Shown: positions 8,101 to 10,293 of the stretch, in pieces
Position numbering within the stretch: position 1 is the stretch's first letter
Layout: every line of letters begins with the position of its first letter
Source: JAKORR01 sp964608495
GTDB lineage: Bacteria; Armatimonadota; Zipacnadia; Zipacnadales; FEN-943
DNA length: 10,293 bases
Direction: 5' to 3'
Assembly (NCBI GenBank): GCA_964608495.1
Contig: CAZSOQ010000191.1
Span: 1-10,293 of the forward strand
Position numbers and translations under genes: made by a program
The notes under the pieces: model-generated
What the model was told of the DNA's origin: nothing
What the model saw: the letters and a program-made list of their open reading frames with translations, nothing else
Database searches by the model: none

Positions 8101-8382
8101 GTCCTCGACGCGCCAGTCGGCGGGAGCGTGCGAGAGGGACAGGCGCCAGGGGCCGCCGTCGCCGTCGGCTACGAGATCGCCGAGGGACCCCGCGGCGAGC
8201 TCGCGCAGGCCGGCCCAGTCGCGCGCGTGGAGGCTGGTGATCTGCCCGCCGCGGCGGGCGTCCCAGGTGAGGAGGAAGTCGGGGCCCTGCGCGGTGGCGA
8301 GGCCGTCGGTGGCGCGGACCTGCACCGGGCCTGGCGGGGTGTAGGAAGTAAGGGTCAGCAGGCAGAGCAGTGCTGCGGTCAC
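5185..8382 (-). CDS. Secreted multidomain glycoside-hydrolase-like protein with FN3 and nested discoidin / LamG-like domains
   Basis: This is a 1065-residue protein. Residues 1 to about 20 (MTAALLCLLTLTS...) are a short signal-like hydrophobic start without basic residues. About 25-280 are beta-rich, like the sandwich preceding many hydrolase barrels. About 285-600 look like a TIM barrel plus C-terminal beta domain: VTVNVLHLYWCSSWG (314-328), VRPVLYVVPVD (351-361), VEGLYFDFGAVAF (378-390) and RGLMISHVSN (418-427). Asp384 on a YFDF strand is a candidate active-site acid. About 660-750 is a fibronectin type III domain. About 755-785 and 938-1062 look like two parts of one LamG-like jelly-roll, with an F5/8C (discoidin, CBM32-like) domain at about 795-922 between them. 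The substrate is unknown. The start is GTG with GGAGG 10 bases upstream and an in-frame TGA at 8398-8400, so a longer N-terminus is excluded. The gene is bracketed by related direct repeats. Confidence 0.88.
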   Translation of the reverse strand: MTAALLCLLTLTSYTPPGPVQVRATDGLATAQGPDFLLTWDARRGGQITSLHARDWAGLRELAAGSLGDLVADGDGGPWRLSLSHAPADWRVEDLGEGRYRLSCAGERPLRDESGRPGPLLAQQSFTVFAEGALFCDLGLRFRPGAGDTSLPSVALEFPCATAQLQPFGFYAKGPEHTGPDTEYLPRDRALDTTSLITHAGFMYGRTRGFCAAAEFLLEDQTPLVNDAPLRFQVTPESDGRKTFRWLLYDGPAVPLGDTPLGDGVHLRWGLCVSRTRQRSVAIGQRVAHWQEGRANLMSFPSDSAVEALALAGVTVNVLHLYWCSSWGRNHVPVDRPALDRWVAACRRHGVRPVLYVVPVDKPGLDGLNNEWYDDYGVEGLYFDFGAVAFNLPRYEPAYPALQFLELTRHYREVVGPRGLMISHVSNAFPDLVFLRNVDAYLPGEVGHHSSMLSSWEAACWHGGLATAVSHPWCEYGDWQTKRATAVFAAVGAFPHVLFGRGTHQDNNYHRCILTPAAFVLPYWQMLRTISMDENTVLYNEATRPVARLSAPGAHWVVYSRGPDLALVIVSNLGDSADVKLTLDAGALALDGRYLAWRLFDDVTRHPHRDRWSPPAVDLGRMDTDEYTAVVIAREGTPAEAEVSERLAAIAELRRQLTCHEPPGAVSDLQAHARQGSVRLEWTPAPSSAHIREYRVSRSDIPSGPVAAAEECTSYVDLTATPGSRVSYEVRAVDVAGNVGPPAAVEVSVPAAGLLTADFAQSLGPLISLTGDWVPGDGWLLGGASFPIAMPEGDEFTFEPVLARHVRLSFSGGRYNFGNAHVIEAAVFDPDGRPVHPAGVRTSGADPGHPEAHITDGIRDQARNGWWSDRTRGLPAWVVLDLPQAQRLARVRVQTYADGKRWYDYRVEVSDDGQAWREVARSPRPPAVSIALGPEVPEQLTVSVVLRQTETYRVPGGLLFAANDAGDGYLLLLDDNWDGALQLARLADGKIKTLKTVPFGHSIHRPIPHLLEVRLRRRTAECWCDGLHVYDVDLHDLPGRRVGLACAGGRLLFDNLQVARLTDPR

Positions 8383-8392
8383 GGGGCTCGTG

Positions 8393-8397
8393 CCTCC
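8393..8397 (-). promoter_or_regulatory. Shine-Dalgarno site GGAGG for the GTG start at 8382
   Basis: GGAGG on the minus strand lies 10 bases from the GTG at 8382. It overlaps the region just after the in-frame TGA at 8398-8400, which fixes GTG as the furthest possible start. Confidence 0.6.
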
Positions 8398-8420
8398 TCA
8401 GGGGCGCCGGGTCTAAGTGG

Positions 8421-8480
8421 TTTCTCGTGATGACATGGAGAGAGCGTAGGGGCAAGCCAAGCCCTGTCACTGCAAACACC
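8421..8480 (-). repeat. Dispersed intergenic repeat, second half (upstream of the 1065-residue gene)
   Basis: On the minus strand this runs from GGTGTTTGCAGT to CACGAGAAA. It aligns without gaps to 5113-5054 in the same orientation with about 49 of 60 bases identical. Shared blocks include GTTTGCAGT, ACAGGGC, GCTTGCCCC and TCACGAGAAA. It ends 23 bases before the SD of the following gene, so it probably lies in that gene's 5' leader. Confidence 0.75.
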
Positions 8481-8520
8481 CTGGGGCTCTGCCCCAGGCC
8501 CCGCAGGGGCCGCGGGCCCC
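8480..8520. repeat. Chain of three overlapping perfect palindromes
   Basis: There are three back-to-back inverted repeats, each with a 3-base loop: CCTGGGGC/GCCCCAGG (8480-8498), GGCCCC/GGGGCC (8497-8511) and GGGGCC/GGCCCC (8506-8520). Neighbouring stems share bases, so adjacent hairpins exclude each other. The block starts exactly where the repeat half at 8421-8480 ends. It resembles the GC-rich palindromic intergenic repeats found in many bacterial genomes, but no named family is claimed. Confidence 0.75.
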
Positions 8521-8605
8521 TGACCCCATTATCCGCGCAGTCACGTCGGTGCCGTGCCGTGGCCTCGGCCGCGGATGACAGGGGTCGCCGCATCAGTGGC
8601 CGCGG

Positions 8606-8614
8606 ATTCTAGCA
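8606..8614 (-). promoter_or_regulatory. Candidate extended -10 promoter for the 1065-residue protein gene
   Basis: The minus strand reads TGCTAGAAT. This is an extended -10 (TGn) followed by TAGAAT, one mismatch from TATAAT. No good -35 is visible at the right spacing, as is common for extended -10 promoters. The start would be near 8599, giving a leader of about 215 bases that contains the palindrome chain and one repeat half. A second -10-like GATAAT lies at 8528-8533. Confidence 0.35.
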
Positions 8615-8638
8615 TCACTGTGCGGGCTTGCCCCATAG

Positions 8639-8705
8639 CTGCAAACCCCCCTTTTCGGATGACGCAGGTCGGCCCGCTTGCCCTGCATGCGTCGCTCTCT
8701 GTCAA
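8639..8705 (-). repeat. Dispersed intergenic repeat, first half
   Basis: On the minus strand this runs from TTGACA (8705-8700) to GTTTGCAG (8646-8639). It aligns to 5171-5103, sharing TTGACA, a TGCAGG block, GTTTGCAG and nearly the same overall spacing, but with more divergence and small gaps in the middle. It is separated from the second half (8421-8480) by about 158 bases. Confidence 0.5.
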
Positions 8706-8721
8706 TGTGCACAGCTACTTG

Positions 8722-8767
8722 GGGCAGGCGGGGCCGTGCCGGCGCCGTGCCGGCAAGGCCGCTGCCC
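8722..8767 (-). terminator. Strong hairpin just after the selD stop codon
   Basis: On the minus strand GGGCAG (8767-8762) pairs with CTGCCC (8727-8722). Inside, TGCCGGC pairs with GCCGGCA around an ACGGC loop, and GGCC/GGCC pairs lie between them. The hairpin begins 4 bases after the selD stop. No T-run follows, so it may be a non-canonical terminator or an mRNA-protecting 3' structure. Confidence 0.5.
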
Positions 8768-8771
8768 GGGC

Positions 8772-9812
8772 TCATGAGAAGAGAACGGCGCCCGGCTGGG
8801 CTTCGTGGACGTCGCCGACGACCCAGGCATCCTCGCCCTGAGCGCGCAGGTCCTCGATGGCCGCCGCGGCGGCCTCGGGCGCCAGAGCTATCAGCAGCCC
8901 GCCGGAGGTCTGGGGGTCGCAGACGACCGCGGCCTGCTCGGCGGACAGGTCGTCCAGATTCGACCATTGGGAGTAGTACTCACGATTGCGCATCATCCCG
9001 GCGGGGAGGCACCACTGGGCGGCATAGTCCAGGGCGCCGGGCAGGATCGGCAGGTCAGCGAAGCGCAAGCGGAGGCCGACGCGGCCGGCCGCGGCCATCT
9101 CGTGGCCATGGCCGACGAGCGAGAAGCCGGTGACGTCGGTGGCGGCATGGGCGCCGTGGCGGACCATGGCCTCGGAGGCCCGGCGGTTCAGGCGCTCCGC
9201 CACAGACATCGCGGCGGCGACCGTGGCCTCGTCGGCGATGCCGGCCATCATCGCGGTGACGACGATGCCGACGCCCAGGGGCTTGGTGAGGACCAGGGCG
9301 TCGCCGGGCCGCGCACCGGCGTTGCGGAGGACGCGATCGGGGTGGACGTCGCCGACGACAGCCATGCCGTAGAAGGGCTCCGGGGAGGCGATGGTGTGTC
9401 CGCCCGCCACGCAGACGCCGGCCTCGGCGGCCTTGGCGCGGCCGCCGAGCAGGACCTGCTCGAGCACGTCGAGAGGCAGGCGGCTCTCAGGCACGCCCGC
9501 GAGGTTGATGGCGACCATCGGGCGGCCACCCATGGCGTAGACGTCGCTGAGGCAATTGGCGGCGGCGATCCGGCCCCAGAGGTGGGGGTCATCGCACAGG
9601 GGCGTGATGAAGTCGGCGGTGAGGACCAGGGCGCGGTCGGGGGAGAGCATGTAGACAACCGCATCGTCGGCCTGCTCGGGGCCCACGATCAGGTTCCCGT
9701 CCGCGAGCGGCGTGAGCTGACGCAGGACCTGCGCCAGGGCCTGAGGGCCTATCTTGGCCGCTCAACCGGCGCAGGAGGTCAGCTGGGTGAGACGCAGCGG
9801 CTGTTCGCTCAT
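8772..9812 (-). CDS. selD: Selenide, water dikinase (selenophosphate synthase), selenocysteine-containing
   Basis: SelD makes selenophosphate from selenide and ATP, the selenium donor for selenocysteine tRNA and 2-selenouridine. The gene has 347 codons including the stop, if the UGA at 9762-9764 is read as Sec. The N-terminus then reads MSEQPLRLTQLTSCAG-U-AAKIGP. It aligns gap-free with E. coli SelD as I recall it, so U17 falls on catalytic Cys17 and Lys20 is kept. Further SelD motifs follow: DDAVVY (49-54), TADFITPLCDDP (65-76), GRIAAANCLSDVYAMGG (80-96), GGHTI (137-141), TDVTGFSLVGH (225-235) and CDPQTSGG (298-305). Starting instead at the GTG at 9686 (Val43) would remove the whole catalytic loop, so it is rejected. 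ATG 9812 has only a weak SD (GAGAG). The second Cys of the E. coli loop (Cys19) is Ala here, and Cys14 creates a CxxU pattern. The gene is divergent from the MFS gene. Confidence 0.96.
9717..9764 (-). promoter_or_regulatory. selD UGA-Sec codon 17 with bacterial SECIS-like hairpin
   Basis: The UGA is at 9764-9762. After 24 bases a 21-base hairpin follows (9737-9717): CTGGCGCAG pairs with CTGCGTCAG over nine base pairs, including one G-U, around the loop GTC. The apical GCAGGTC-CTGC closely resembles the GCAGGTCTGC tip of the E. coli fdhF SECIS, with the loop GU that SelB recognises. The GGTC starts 32 bases after the UGA, within the range I know for bacterial SECIS elements. The element lies inside the coding sequence. 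Confidence 0.8.
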
Positions 9813-9952
9813 GGTTGCTCTCGACAGGACAGGCGACAGTGCCCGGCGCGTCGGGAATTGGGGAAGCGGGGCGCCGTGGGAGCCGGGCTCACGGGCGACC
9901 GAGTCGCACCGGTCTCGCATGGCCGAGCCCGCCACACTACGCGGACGCCGGG

Positions 9953-9982
9953 TTGCCCCTGAGGGCGTCCAGAGAGTAGCAT
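9953..9982 (+). promoter_or_regulatory. Weak candidate promoter for the MFS gene in the selD/MFS divergent region
   Basis: TTGCCC (9953-9958) and TAGCAT (9977-9982) are 18 bases apart, each matching four of six consensus bases. This would give a leader of about 60 bases before the ATG at 10052. No convincing selD promoter was found in the 239-base divergent region. Confidence 0.25.
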
Positions 9983-10051
9983 ACGGGCCGGCATCCGGGA
10001 AGTGGACTGGCGTGAGGCACCCAGGCCCCAGGCTATCCACGGGAACGTGAC

Positions 10052-10293
10052 ATGCTCGCAGCCCTGAACCAGCGGATGAAGGCCGTCCATCCCCAACTGT
10101 ACGTCTTCCTGGCGGCCATCATACTCGCTTCCGGCGCGATCGGTATCTTCGAGACGACCTTCAACAACTACCTCGACGAGACCTTTCACATCGGGGCGGC
10201 GTCGCGGGGGATGCTGGAGTTCCCGAGGGAGCTACCGGGCCTGCTGTGCGCGCTGGGAGCGGGGGTCCTGTACTTCCTGCCCGAGGCTCAGGT
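10052..10293 (+). CDS. MFS transporter, N-terminal fragment (runs off window)
   Basis: Eighty codons are visible before the window edge. Residues about 14-34 (LYVFLAAIILASGAIGIF) form the first membrane helix. It is followed by FETTFNNYLDETF and a loop with SRGMLEFPRELPG, then a second hydrophobic stretch (LLCALGAGVLYFL). A first helix, then a short FNNYL-type segment and an R-G-x-x-E-x-P-R-E-L-P-G loop matches a group of major facilitator transporters that I know only as uncharacterised. The substrate is not predictable. The ATG at 10052 has GGGAA about 6 bases upstream. ATG 10076 is a less likely alternative. The gene is divergent from selD. Given the secreted hydrolase-like genes nearby, sugar or oligosaccharide transport is possible, but this is inference. 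Confidence 0.72.
   Translation, partial: MLAALNQRMKAVHPQLYVFLAAIILASGAIGIFETTFNNYLDETFHIGAASRGMLEFPRELPGLLCALGAGVLYFLPEAQ

Larger units (their letters stand above)
8383..8771. other. Intergenic region between selD and the 1065-residue protein gene
   Basis: No protein gene is supported in these 389 bases. In minus-strand order they contain the selD 3' hairpin (8767-8722), one half of a dispersed repeat (8705-8639), an extended -10 candidate (8614-8606), a chain of GC palindromes (8520-8480), the other repeat half (8480-8421) and the SD of the next gene. An 11-base unit, GCCGTGCCGGC, is tandemly duplicated at 8733-8754 inside the selD hairpin. Confidence 0.7.

Noticed and set aside
8700..8705. 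TTGACA on the minus strand as a -35 element for the 1065-residue gene
   Set aside because: There is no -10-like sequence 16-18 bases downstream. The hexamer is part of the dispersed repeat and also occurs after the gene's stop in the other copy.
5054..8705. CRISPR array or transposon ends
   Set aside because: The repeats are few, long and diverged, with no regular spacing, no spacers, no cas or transposase gene and no clear terminal inverted repeats.
8772..9686. SelD as a 304-residue protein starting at GTG 9686
   Set aside because: This start would lack the catalytic Sec17/Lys20 loop. The conserved N-terminus is present upstream in the same frame, interrupted only by the UGA at the Sec position.

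Overview
The window is very GC-rich bacterial DNA with six protein genes. Five lie on the minus strand and one starts on the plus strand at the right edge. It looks like a free-living, glycan-degrading bacterium of the Armatimonadota / Hydrogenedentota / PVC type. That placement is inferred from the large secreted multidomain hydrolase-like proteins and cannot be fixed from this window. One gene shows that the organism probably decodes UGA as selenocysteine.

Layout, following minus-strand transcription from right to left. (1) selD (9812-8772), selenide, water dikinase, has an in-frame UGA at codon 17, exactly at the catalytic Cys/Sec position, followed by a bacterial SECIS-like hairpin. A simple ORF search loses this N-terminus and calls a 304-residue fragment. 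A strong hairpin follows its stop codon. (2) A 389-base gap holds two parts of a dispersed repeat, a chain of three overlapping perfect palindromes and an extended -10 promoter candidate. (3) A 1065-residue secreted protein (8382-5185) carries a glycoside-hydrolase-like barrel, an FN3 domain and a discoidin-like domain nested inside a LamG-like domain. (4) A 363-base gap holds a second copy of the same repeat and two hairpins. (5) A rhomboid intramembrane protease (4821-4123). (6) A secreted sialidase-like six-bladed propeller with an N-terminal LamG-like domain (3993-2362). (7) A very large secreted protein (2250 to beyond base 1), possibly with an (alpha/alpha) toroid core, whose 3' end is outside the window. 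Because it has no stop codon in the window, its reading frame is easily missed and replaced by shadow frames.

On the plus strand an MFS transporter begins at 10052 and runs off the right edge. It is divergent from selD, with a 239-base shared upstream region.

Three of the six genes encode exported carbohydrate-active-type proteins, so the region looks like a loose glycan-utilisation neighbourhood. The genes are 111 to 389 bases apart, so one tight operon is unlikely. selD is probably a neighbour by position rather than by function. The most informative observations are the Sec-containing SelD with its SECIS-like element, and the direct repeats that bracket the 1065-residue gene.
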